Source: Clostridia bacterium
GTDB taxonomy: Bacteria; Bacillota; Clostridia; Christensenellales; Aristaeellaceae
DNA length: 6,956 bases
Assembly: GCA_024404395.1 (NCBI GenBank)
Contig: JAKSPZ010000048.1
Span: forward strand, 1-6,956
Direction: 5' to 3'
Shown: piece after piece, positions 1 to 5,503 of the stretch
Numbering within the stretch: the stretch's first letter is position 1
Layout of the letters: each line of letters starts with the position of its first letter
The notes under the pieces: model-generated
What the model saw: only the letters and a program-made list of their open reading frames with translations
What the model was told of the DNA's origin: nothing
The model's database searches: none
Made by a program: the position numbers and the translations under genes

Positions 1-62
1 CCGCACTCCTTACAGTTCTTTTTAGGAGTCAGCTTAAAAATGTCAAGCCCTTTCAATGCCAT
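1..62 (-). CDS. acsC: CODH/ACS corrinoid iron-sulfur protein, large (gamma) subunit, N-terminal fragment
   Basis: Only the first 20 codons and part of the next are present; the gene runs off the left edge. The translation starts MALKGLDIFKLTPKKNCKEC, which matches the characteristic start of AcsC/CdhE large subunits (hydrophobic helix, PKKNC, then CxxC). These cysteines begin the N-terminal 4Fe-4S cluster motif that reduces the corrinoid back to Co(I). The ATG at 62-60 is preceded by a very strong purine-rich ribosome-binding site (GGAGGGAGG, complement of 71-79). It lies 22 bases after the acsD stop, so the two subunits of the heterodimer are co-transcribed. In the Wood-Ljungdahl pathway the AcsCD protein carries the methyl group from methyl-THF to acetyl-CoA synthase in the cytoplasm. 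The family call rests on a short stretch, but position next to acsD makes it firm. Confidence 0.9.
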   Translation of the reverse strand, partial: MALKGLDIFKLTPKKNCKEC

Positions 63-84
63 GGTAGTTTCCTCCCTCCACTGA

Positions 85-1029
85 TTACATCAGGCTGTCG
101 ATGAACTTGGCAATGGTAGCGATGGACTCGGGATGCTTCATGATGACCATGTCGGAACCGCCGACGAGGCAGGCAGAAGCGGTGCAGACTTCCATCTCAA
201 TACCGCGCTCTTCAACGGAACCCCACTCGGGCATTTCCGCTTCGGAGACCATTGCTTCCTTGACGCCCCAGGTCTCGGTGGAGATGGGGGTGACGATGGG
301 CATCTGCAGCTGGGCATCGTTCTGAGCCAGTGCGGCGGCCTTAACGCGGTCAAGGGTGGAGGACAGATATTCGTAACCGTAACCGGCTGCGGAAGAACCG
401 AGGTTCATGCAGACAGAGGTTGCGGGAACACCCAGCTGGGACAGCAGAACGTTCAGCTGCTTGGCAAGGTTGATGTCGACGGCGGATTCTGCGCCGACCT
501 TCTGATTGTAAGCCAGACCGGCGGAAGCACCGACCTGCTTGTAGTTCTCTTCACGGGAGGAGAGGACCAGGATGTTCTTGCCCTGCAGAGCTTCGGAGCA
601 AGCATTGAAGATCTGAGCGTCCTTTTCGACGTTCTTGCAGCCCATGATGATGATGGGCATGGTCACTGCTTCGCCAACGGCCTTGGCCAGAGCAGCGCAA
701 TCTTCAACGGAGGTATTGGCGCCATTGGGATCGGCGCTCTCGAAATGCAGGCAGATCGCGGAAGCGCCTTCCATGGACTCGGCACGCTTTGCCATCTCAA
801 CGGCAGTGGTGCAGCCCTCGTAGAAAGCGAGCATGCCGGGCATGGTTTCGCCTTCCATACCGGTATCCTTGATTTCACCGGCGATCTTGGGTGCATTGGG
901 CATTTCATTGTCAAAGGTGTAGAACGGAAGTACGTTTTCGCCGCCGATCACGATGCTCTTGTCGCCCGTGCCGAGGGTAACTGCATTGATCTTTGCGCTG
1001 AAAGCCTGCTTCTTAGGAGTATAAGCCAT
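85..1029 (-). CDS. acsD: CODH/ACS corrinoid iron-sulfur protein, small (delta) subunit
   Basis: This 314-residue protein is the AcsD/CdhD small subunit, which pairs with AcsC to form the corrinoid iron-sulfur protein. It is known in this family to be a TIM barrel that helps cradle the corrinoid cofactor and the incoming methyl group. The sequence shows the typical barrel pattern of alternating hydrophobic strands and amphipathic helices, for example the IGGENVLPFYTFDNEMPN segment at residues 28-45, AICLHFESADPNGAN at 91-105 and the PIIIMGCKN strand near 124-132. Length is close to that of acetogen AcsD proteins (a little over 300 residues). The ATG at 1029-1027 has a GGGGGAT-type ribosome-binding site (complement of about 1037-1042). 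It lies between cooC (30 bases upstream) and acsC (22 bases downstream), an order seen in clostridial acetogen clusters. No damage or odd residues are visible. Confidence 0.93.
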   Translation of the reverse strand: MAYTPKKQAFSAKINAVTLGTGDKSIVIGGENVLPFYTFDNEMPNAPKIAGEIKDTGMEGETMPGMLAFYEGCTTAVEMAKRAESMEGASAICLHFESADPNGANTSVEDCAALAKAVGEAVTMPIIIMGCKNVEKDAQIFNACSEALQGKNILVLSSREENYKQVGASAGLAYNQKVGAESAVDINLAKQLNVLLSQLGVPATSVCMNLGSSAAGYGYEYLSSTLDRVKAAALAQNDAQLQMPIVTPISTETWGVKEAMVSEAEMPEWGSVEERGIEMEVCTASACLVGGSDMVIMKHPESIATIAKFIDSLM

Positions 1030-1059
1030 TGTAAAATCCCCCTACTTAGCAATTGTTGT

Positions 1060-1830
1060 TTATAGATGTAGCTTGTCCATGATGGACTTGAGAGCAACTT
1101 TGACCGGAGAGGTCTCGGGAACCTTTGCACTGGGCTCGCCGGCGCAATCGGCCTCGTAGACGTTGTCGTCCTGAGGCAGCACGCCTACCAACTGCAGACC
1201 GTGCTTTTCGATCTCCTCGCGAACACCGTCATTCAGCTCACCGTTGGGTGCGCGATTGACAATCAGCTGCATGGTGCCGGGTTTCAGTTCAAGGTCATTC
1301 ACCATCTCGGCGATACGGGCGACTGCCTGAATGCCGCGACGGGAACAGTCACTGATGAGCAACAGGGTATCGACGTGAGGCAGCGTGCCGCGGCTGATAT
1401 GCTCAAGGCCCGCTTCGTTATCGATGACCATGTACTTGTAGTTTCCGACATACTTGTCGACCTGGGTCTTCAGCACGCCATTGACGTAGCAGTAGCACCC
1501 CTTGCCTTGAGTGCGACCCATGACCAGCATATCGAAATCGTCTTCCTCGACCAGTGCAGAGTTGAACTTGTACTCCGCGTACTCCTGTTTCGTCATGCCC
1601 GACGGAATCGGGCTGACCTTCATGAGCTCGGCGCGCGCCATCTCTTCACGAATGTCGCCCAGAGTGGTTTCAACTTCCACGCCAAGCACTTCGTTCAGAT
1701 TGGAGTTCGCATCCGCGTCCACGACGAGCAGCGGTCCCATGTTTTTCTTGCAGAGATAATCAATCATCATACCGCAGGTCGTCGTCTTGCCAACGCCGCC
1801 CTTGCCGGCAACTGCAATGATGTGTGCCAT
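1060..1830 (-). CDS. cooC: CooC/AcsF-type nickel-insertion ATPase for CODH/ACS
   Basis: A 256-residue MinD/SIMIBI-class P-loop ATPase. Visible motifs: a deviant Walker A KGGVGKTT at residues 10-17, VVDADANSN with the nucleotide-facing aspartates at 36-44, a CxC pair at C112 and C114 (GKGCYCYVN), and DNEAGLEH at 137-144, the switch II region typical of CooC. In the studied CooC1 protein the CxC pair at the dimer interface binds nickel, and ATP-driven dimer changes are linked to nickel delivery to CODH; related AcsF acts on acetyl-CoA synthase. Which of the two enzymes this copy serves cannot be told from sequence. Being directly upstream of acsD fits a CODH/ACS maturation role. The ATG at 1830-1828 is preceded by AGGAGT (complement of 1841-1846) at a rather long 10-base spacing. 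The gene is intact and ends with TAA at 1062-1060. Other MinD-like ATPases are less likely because of the CxC motif and the context. Confidence 0.92.
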   Translation of the reverse strand: MAHIIAVAGKGGVGKTTTCGMMIDYLCKKNMGPLLVVDADANSNLNEVLGVEVETTLGDIREEMARAELMKVSPIPSGMTKQEYAEYKFNSALVEEDDFDMLVMGRTQGKGCYCYVNGVLKTQVDKYVGNYKYMVIDNEAGLEHISRGTLPHVDTLLLISDCSRRGIQAVARIAEMVNDLELKPGTMQLIVNRAPNGELNDGVREEIEKHGLQLVGVLPQDDNVYEADCAGEPSAKVPETSPVKVALKSIMDKLHL

Positions 1831-1863
1831 TCCGAAACTGACTCCTGTCTATCTATATCGGCA

Positions 1864-1920
1864 TAATGCCGTCCGCGTCGCGGGTTCCTTCTTCCCGCGA
1901 CGCAAGACGGATGAGCATTA
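1864..1920 (-). other. Long GC-rich stem-loop in the metF-cooC gap
   Basis: The 90-base gap between metF and cooC holds a perfect 10-bp inverted repeat, GCGTCGCGGG (1875-1884) with CCCGCGACGC (1894-1903), around a 9-base loop that reads AAGAAGGAA in the transcript. Outside it, CCGTC (1869-1873) pairs with GACGG (1906-1910) across a small internal loop, and TAATG (1864-1868) can pair with CATTA (1916-1920). The structure begins right after the tandem TAATAA stop of metF. No T-run follows on the minus strand, so it is not a classical intrinsic terminator. It could be an mRNA stabiliser, a processing site, or a partial attenuator that sets metF apart from cooC-acsDC. The pairing is seen directly; the function is inferred. 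Confidence 0.7.
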
Positions 1921-2853
1921 TTAGCCGATGTAGTCCATGATACCGGATTCCTTGACGAGACGGGTGACGTCCTCATACTTGTTGAGGGCATACAGATGGA
2001 TACCGTCGATACCGCAAACGCGATACTCGTCGATCATGCGGATGGTGTACTCCATGCCGGCTTCCTTGAAGGATGCCTTCTTGGCGGCGATGGACTCTTC
2101 GCTCTCCGCGGGTGCGAAGGGATTGGGGAAGATCCAGTTCTTGGAGATGATTTCGCACAGTGCACGGGGCATGACGCAGCCGTTGCGGGACAGTGCCATG
2201 TTGATGGTGGCGGAAGCATCGAGGATGGGCATGATGCCGACATCAACGGGCAGCCAGATGCCTGCGCCGCGGATGGCGTCCATCCAGTAGCGGAACTGAT
2301 CCATGTCGAAGCAAAGCTGGGTCATGATGTAATCAGCGCCTTCGTCCTGCTTCTGCTTCAGGAAGGAGATGTCTGCTTCCAGGCTGCGGCAGGCGATGTG
2401 GCCTTCGGGAGAACCTGCGACTGCGATGGTGAACTTATCGCCGAACTCCTTGCGGACGAACTTGACCAGCTCGGTGGCATAGTGCAGGTCGCCGTTGGTG
2501 CCGGTCCAGCCGAAGGGGATGTCACCGCGCAGGGCGAGCATATGATCGATGCCGTGCTCCAGGTAGGTAGCCAGCTGATCCTTGATGCCTTCCTTGGTGT
2601 TGGCAACGCAGGTGAAGTGAGTTACGGGGATGGCCTTGCCGTCGCGCTTGATCTTGTCCAGAACGTCAAGATTCTTGCCAACGTTGGTGCCGCCTGCGCC
2701 GTAGGTGCAGGAGATGTAATCGGGGTTCAGCTCGTAGAGGTGGTCAAGGACGCCGCCCTCTGCGCAAAGCTTTTCCATACCGACGTCGGTCTTCGGCGGA
2801 AAAACTTCGAAGGAAAAGCCCATGCGGCTCTTCAGGATGTCTGCTACGTTCAT
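1921..2853 (-). CDS. metF: Methylenetetrahydrofolate reductase (MetF)
   Basis: A 310-residue MetF, the enzyme that reduces 5,10-methylene-THF to 5-methyl-THF; in acetogens this is the last methyl-branch step before transfer to the corrinoid protein. Motifs of the FAD-binding TIM barrel are present in order: GFSFEVFPPK with the catalytic glutamate at E16, SCTYGAGG at 48-55, THFTCV at 78-83, LALRGDIP at 106-113 (D111 equals the flavin-contacting aspartate of E. coli MetF), MTQLCFD at 177-183 and VGIMPI at 205-210. The start used is the ATG at 2853-2851, preceded by AGGAGG (complement of 2864-2869). The frame is open back to 2910, but that extension has no ribosome-binding site, carries no MetF sequence and runs into the leader. 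It is the first gene of the presumed metF-cooC-acsD-acsC operon. No metV partner is next to it in the window, unlike MetVF clusters of several acetogens. Confidence 0.95.
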   Translation of the reverse strand: MNVADILKSRMGFSFEVFPPKTDVGMEKLCAEGGVLDHLYELNPDYISCTYGAGGTNVGKNLDVLDKIKRDGKAIPVTHFTCVANTKEGIKDQLATYLEHGIDHMLALRGDIPFGWTGTNGDLHYATELVKFVRKEFGDKFTIAVAGSPEGHIACRSLEADISFLKQKQDEGADYIMTQLCFDMDQFRYWMDAIRGAGIWLPVDVGIMPILDASATINMALSRNGCVMPRALCEIISKNWIFPNPFAPAESEESIAAKKASFKEAGMEYTIRMIDEYRVCGIDGIHLYALNKYEDVTRLVKESGIMDYIG

Positions 2854-2880
2854 GTGAATAATTCCTCCTGTCGATTCACA
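2853..2880 (-). promoter_or_regulatory. Hairpin enclosing the metF ribosome-binding site
   Basis: On the minus strand TGTGAAT (2880-2874) is the reverse complement of ATTCACA (2859-2853). The two arms flank a 14-base loop holding the AGGAGG Shine-Dalgarno (2869-2864), and the last paired base is the A of the metF ATG. If folded, this would put the start codon at the foot of a stem and the ribosome-binding site in its loop, which may tune metF translation. The stem is only seven, mostly A-U, pairs and so is weak; a role in control is inference. The ribosome-binding site itself fixes the metF start at 2853. Confidence 0.45.
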
Positions 2881-2915
2881 AATGGATAAAATGGGACATT
2901 CCCCCACCAAACTCC

Positions 2916-2950
2916 ATTATGCATAGGGTAATCTTATCACATTCAGTCAA
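2916..2950 (-). promoter_or_regulatory. Candidate sigma-A promoter of the metF-cooC-acs operon
   Basis: Reading the minus strand, TTGACT (2950-2945) matches the -35 consensus at five of six positions. It is followed after 19 bases by TATGCA (2925-2920), which runs into CATAAT (2921-2916). The -10 is imperfect and the spacing long, so the exact -10 is uncertain. Location is right: between the purR terminator and metF, giving a leader of roughly 60 bases. The leader also carries a short GGGA/TCCC repeat (about 2892-2902). It is too short for a known folate, cobalamin or SAM riboswitch, and I see no such motif. Confidence 0.45.
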
Positions 2951-3030
2951 GAATTTCAAGCGTTTCAAATCGATTTAGCACTATTTGAACACTCAAATCC
3001 TCACTATTTTCTCATGCAAAGCTTTTTGCA

Positions 3031-3066
3031 AGAAAAACAAAAAGCCCGCTTTACGCAGGCTTTTTG
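3031..3066 (-). terminator. Intrinsic terminator of purR
   Basis: Just after the purR stop, the minus strand forms AAAAAGCCTGC (3065-3055), loop GTAAA, then GCGGGCTTTTT (3049-3039), an 11-bp stem with one G-U pair, extended by a further G/C pair (3066/3038). It is followed by GTTTTTCT. The A-tract, GC core and T-run make a standard Rho-independent terminator. It separates purR from the metF operon downstream on the same strand. Confidence 0.88.
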
Positions 3067-3067
3067 C

Positions 3068-3892
3068 TTAATCCATGAAATTATCGGAGGGATGGACGAT
3101 GGCGCGTCCGGTGGCATCGTCGAAGCCTTCCAGTACCAGCAGGGAGCGGGCGCCTTCCACGCGCTTGACCTTGGGTTCCACGGTGGTGATCATGACGCCG
3201 ACGCCGACGACCTCAGCCTGGAATTCCTTCATCATATCCACCATGCCCTGCAACGTTCCGCCGCCCTTCATGAAGTCGTCGATGATCAGAGCACGCTGAC
3301 CTGCGGAGACGGCGCGGCGTGCGAGTGCCATGGTCTCGATATGGGTGTTTCCGCCGCCCGCGATGTAGTTGATCTTCACGGCGGAGCCTTCATAAGCACG
3401 GCTGTCGCGGCGGGCGATGACCAGCGGCACATCCAGCATGCGCGCCGTCATCAGCGCGATGGGAATGCCCTTGGTCTCCATGGTGAGGACAAAATGGGGC
3501 TGGCGATCGTAGTACTGTGCCGCCAGGATCTCGCCCAGCGCCTGTGCGGTGGTGGATTCCGCCGTCACATCAGAGGTATAAAGGAAACCGCCGGGCAGCA
3601 TACGGCCGGGCTGGGACAGACGCTCGGACAGCTCTTCCAGCGTCTTCTGTGCACGCTCACGGCTGGGAATAGCGCGATAACGGACACCGCCGGCAGCACC
3701 TGCCACGGTCTCCACCTCGCCCAATCCGAAACGCTTGAAGGAAGCGCTGACAAGGTCGATATCCTCACTGATGGTGGACTTCGCCGCACCGAACATGGTG
3801 CAGAATTCGCCCAGAGAATGGACACGGTTGGGGGTATCGGTCAGAATGCGGGTCATGGCACCGAGGCGTTCGTTCCGCTTGATCTTTTCCAT
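3068..3892 (-). CDS. purR: Purine operon repressor PurR (Gram-positive type)
   Basis: A 274-residue protein of the Bacillus PurR family (about 285 residues there). It has an N-terminal winged-helix DNA-binding domain (roughly residues 1-74, with a helix-turn-helix around SLGEFCTMFGAAKSTISEDI) and a C-terminal phosphoribosyltransferase-like domain. The PRPP-binding loop is clear: ALIIDDFMKGGGT at 201-213. In this family the domain senses PRPP rather than catalysing a reaction: high PRPP releases the repressor from PurBox DNA. The ATG at 3892-3890 is chosen because AAGGAG (complement of 3902-3907) lies at the right distance and the protein then starts MEKIKRNERL as the family does. The frame is open up to 4045, but that would run through the promoter region and lacks a ribosome-binding site. 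It is transcribed alone, divergent from murC, and a PurBox-like site upstream suggests autoregulation. Confidence 0.95.
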   Translation of the reverse strand: MEKIKRNERLGAMTRILTDTPNRVHSLGEFCTMFGAAKSTISEDIDLVSASFKRFGLGEVETVAGAAGGVRYRAIPSRERAQKTLEELSERLSQPGRMLPGGFLYTSDVTAESTTAQALGEILAAQYYDRQPHFVLTMETKGIPIALMTARMLDVPLVIARRDSRAYEGSAVKINYIAGGGNTHIETMALARRAVSAGQRALIIDDFMKGGGTLQGMVDMMKEFQAEVVGVGVMITTVEPKVKRVEGARSLLVLEGFDDATGRAIVHPSDNFMD

Positions 3893-3922
3893 ATGCTTGC
3901 GCTCCTTACAGTCAATGTATCT

Positions 3923-3928
3923 ATTATA
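3923..3928 (-). promoter_or_regulatory. -10 element of the purR promoter
   Basis: The minus strand reads TTTATAATAG, giving a perfect TATAAT -10 about 30 bases before the purR start codon, so the leader would be short. The -35 region at 16-18 base spacing (around 3945-3952) matches TTGACA poorly, which fits a weak or regulated promoter. A second, less perfect TATAAA lies at 3944-3939. The -10 match is directly seen; its use as the promoter is inferred. Confidence 0.55.
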
Positions 3929-3963
3929 AAGCATGTTTTTTATAATTCTACCACAAAACCCAA

Positions 3964-3976
3964 AAACCCGAACATT
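3964..3976 (+). promoter_or_regulatory. PurBox-like PurR operator
   Basis: The 13-mer AAACCCGAACATT matches the PurBox consensus AWWWCCGAACWWT at 12 of 13 positions, including the whole CCGAAC core. It sits just upstream of the purR -10/-35 region in the divergent purR-murC gap, about 57 bases before the murC -35. Bacillus operators usually contain two inverted boxes about 16-17 bases apart, and I found no convincing second box here, although single boxes are known in lactococci. Its position next to purR itself supports autoregulation. Confidence 0.6.
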
Positions 3977-4032
3977 TAACCTTGCATGCACGGAGAACAT
4001 ACGCCGTTTTCCCATCACTTTACTTCCCGCGG

Positions 4033-4061
4033 TTGACACGTTCAAAGATTCATCCTATAAT
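4033..4061 (+). promoter_or_regulatory. Perfect-consensus sigma-A promoter of murC
   Basis: TTGACA (4033-4038), a 17-base spacer and TATAAT (4056-4061) form an exact consensus vegetative promoter. Transcription should begin near 4067-4069, about 25 bases before the murC ATG. The transcript then carries the GAGGTG ribosome-binding site at 4081-4086. It probably drives murC and the lipoprotein gene behind it. Confidence 0.9.
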
Positions 4062-4076
4062 ATCAGTATCGATATT
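4059..4076. repeat. Dyad over the murC -10 and transcription start
   Basis: AATATC (4059-4064) and GATATT (4071-4076) are inverted repeats with a 6-base centre. They span the end of the -10 box and the predicted start site, where a bound repressor would block initiation. Such AT-rich dyads also arise by chance, so an operator role is only a suggestion. Confidence 0.3.
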
Positions 4077-4093
4077 TGTAGAGGTGTGCCCCT

Positions 4094-5503
4094 ATGGCAG
4101 TACATATTTCAGATAAGCCCAACGCCCGCGTCCATTTTATCGGGATCGGCGGCAGCTCCATGTCCGGTCTTGCGGGTCTTCTGCAGGATGAAGGCTACCG
4201 TGTCAGCGGTTCCGACCGCACCCGTTCCCATAAGACCGACGCCCTCGCCGCAAAGGGTGTTGACATTCACATCGGTCATAACGCGGAAAACGTCCGCGAT
4301 GCCGAATATATCGTCTTCTCCGCAGCCATCCCCGAGACCAATCCCGAGCGCGCCGAAGCCGCCCGTCTGGGCATCCCCCAGATCGAACGCTGCGATCTCA
4401 TCGGTCAGCTGATGGAGAATACGCCTTTCGCTGTCGGCGTCTCCGGCACCCACGGCAAGACCACCACGACCTCCATGCTGGCTCAGGTCTTTATGGAGGC
4501 AAAGGTCGATCCCACCATCCATATCGGCGGTGAACTCGACTTTATCGGCGGTTCCACTCGTCGCGGCTGCGGTCACGATTTTATCGTGGAAGCCTGCGAA
4601 TTCCACTCCAGCTTCCTGCACTTCCATCCCACCGTCGCCGTCATCCTCAACATCGACGAGGATCATCTCGATTACTTCCGCGATCTGGACCATATCGAGC
4701 AAACCTTCGCCGAATACGCCGCGCTGCTCCCCAAGGACGGCTGGTGCATCGCCTGGGGCGACGATCCCCGCGCCCGCCGCGTCTGCGAAAACGCCGATTG
4801 CAATCATGCGACCTTCGGTCTGGGCGAAGACTGTGACGTCCGCGCCATCGATGTGGAAGAGGACGAACACGGTTTCTCCTCCTACACCGCTGTATATAAG
4901 GGAGAAGTTCTCGGTCGCTTCAACCTGAACATCGCCAGCCGCAGCAATATGATCGACAGTCTTGCCACTGTCGCGGTCGCTGCCGTTCGCGGATTGGATA
5001 TGTCTGCCGTTCAGAGAGCGCTCGCCAACTTCCGCGGTGCCCATCGCCGCTTCGAGCTGACCAGCACCACCGACGGCGTCCGCTGCTATACCGACTACGG
5101 TCACAACCCCGCCGAGATCAAGACCGCCATCAGCATCGCCAAGAAGCAGGATCACAAGACACTTTGGTCCGTCTGGCAGCCCCACACCTATTCCCGCACC
5201 AAGACGCTGTTCGACGCCTTTGTCGAGACCTTCGACGAGGTCGATCATCTGCTGATCACCGACATTTGCGCCGCCCGCGAAGTCGATCCCGGCGACATCA
5301 AATCGGAGATGCTCCTCGAGCCCATCCGTGCCCGCGGCATCACCGTCACCCACACCCCCACCTTTGACGACGCGGAAGCCTATCTGCGTGCCCACTGGCA
5401 GCCCGGCGATCTGATGATCAGCCACGGCTGCGGCGATATCGATCTGCTGAACGAGCAGATCATGATCCACGGCGACACCAAGCCCGCAACGGAGGCGAAA
5501 TAA
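4094..5503 (+). CDS. murC: UDP-N-acetylmuramate--L-alanine ligase (MurC)
   Basis: A 469-residue Mur ligase that adds L-alanine to UDP-N-acetylmuramic acid with ATP hydrolysis, the first peptide step of peptidoglycan precursor synthesis in the cytoplasm. Three domains can be followed. The N-terminal UDP-binding Rossmann domain has HFIGIGGSSMSG at 14-25 and SGSDR at 38-42. The central ATPase has the P-loop GTHGKTTT at 118-125, EACEFHSSFLHFHP at 166-179 and NIDEDHLDYF at 186-195. The C-terminal domain has FRGAHRRFE, DYGHNPAEIK, QPHTYSRTK and ISHGCGDID. Length is normal. The ATG at 4094 follows GAGGTG with a 7-base spacer. The EACE(F/Y)H form of the central motif is typical of Firmicutes MurC. 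Adjacency to purR, in divergent orientation, is also found in clostridia. No damage is visible. Confidence 0.97.
   Translation: MAVHISDKPNARVHFIGIGGSSMSGLAGLLQDEGYRVSGSDRTRSHKTDALAAKGVDIHIGHNAENVRDAEYIVFSAAIPETNPERAEAARLGIPQIERCDLIGQLMENTPFAVGVSGTHGKTTTTSMLAQVFMEAKVDPTIHIGGELDFIGGSTRRGCGHDFIVEACEFHSSFLHFHPTVAVILNIDEDHLDYFRDLDHIEQTFAEYAALLPKDGWCIAWGDDPRARRVCENADCNHATFGLGEDCDVRAIDVEEDEHGFSSYTAVYKGEVLGRFNLNIASRSNMIDSLATVAVAAVRGLDMSAVQRALANFRGAHRRFELTSTTDGVRCYTDYGHNPAEIKTAISIAKKQDHKTLWSVWQPHTYSRTKTLFDAFVETFDEVDHLLITDICAAREVDPGDIKSEMLLEPIRARGITVTHTPTFDDAEAYLRAHWQPGDLMISHGCGDIDLLNEQIMIHGDTKPATEAK
5491..5495 (+). promoter_or_regulatory. Ribosome-binding site deciding the TTG start of the lipoprotein gene
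   Basis: GGAGG lies inside the last codons of murC, 8 bases before the TTG at 5504. It supports TTG as the real start, since no ATG or GTG occurs before the signal peptide. The overlap with murC suggests translational coupling. Confidence 0.8.

Noticed and set aside
133..1065. Long plus-strand open frame of 310 codons antisense to acsD; similar ones lie opposite cooC (1201-1866), metF (1996-2889), purR (3014-3979) and murC (5470-4109, minus strand)
   Set aside because: These mirror the real genes and arise because GC-rich codon use avoids the codons whose complements are stops. Their translations are rich in G, H, D and A without family motifs, and the opposite strand encodes clearly recognised proteins.
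2854..2910. N-terminal extension of metF to an upstream ATG at 2910
   Set aside because: The extra 19 residues do not look like MetF, have no ribosome-binding site and overlap the leader; the ATG at 2853 has AGGAGG at the right distance.
2854..2944. Possible riboswitch (folate, cobalamin or SAM) before the Wood-Ljungdahl operon
   Set aside because: The leader is only about 60 bases from the likely start site and shows no conserved core of those classes.
3015..3030. Small hairpin TGCAAA-gctt-TTTGCA and a GCTTTTTGC direct repeat (3021-3029, 3059-3067)
   Set aside because: Six mostly A-T pairs next to a clear terminator; most likely chance in A/T-run-rich sequence, at best a weak backup terminator.
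3932..3944. Second, inverted PurBox near the purR -10
   Set aside because: Only about 8 of 13 positions fit, the CGG core is missing and the spacing is off.
3893..4045. N-terminal extension of purR to 4045
   Set aside because: It would translate through the AT-rich promoter and PurBox region; the family start MEKIKR has a good ribosome-binding site.
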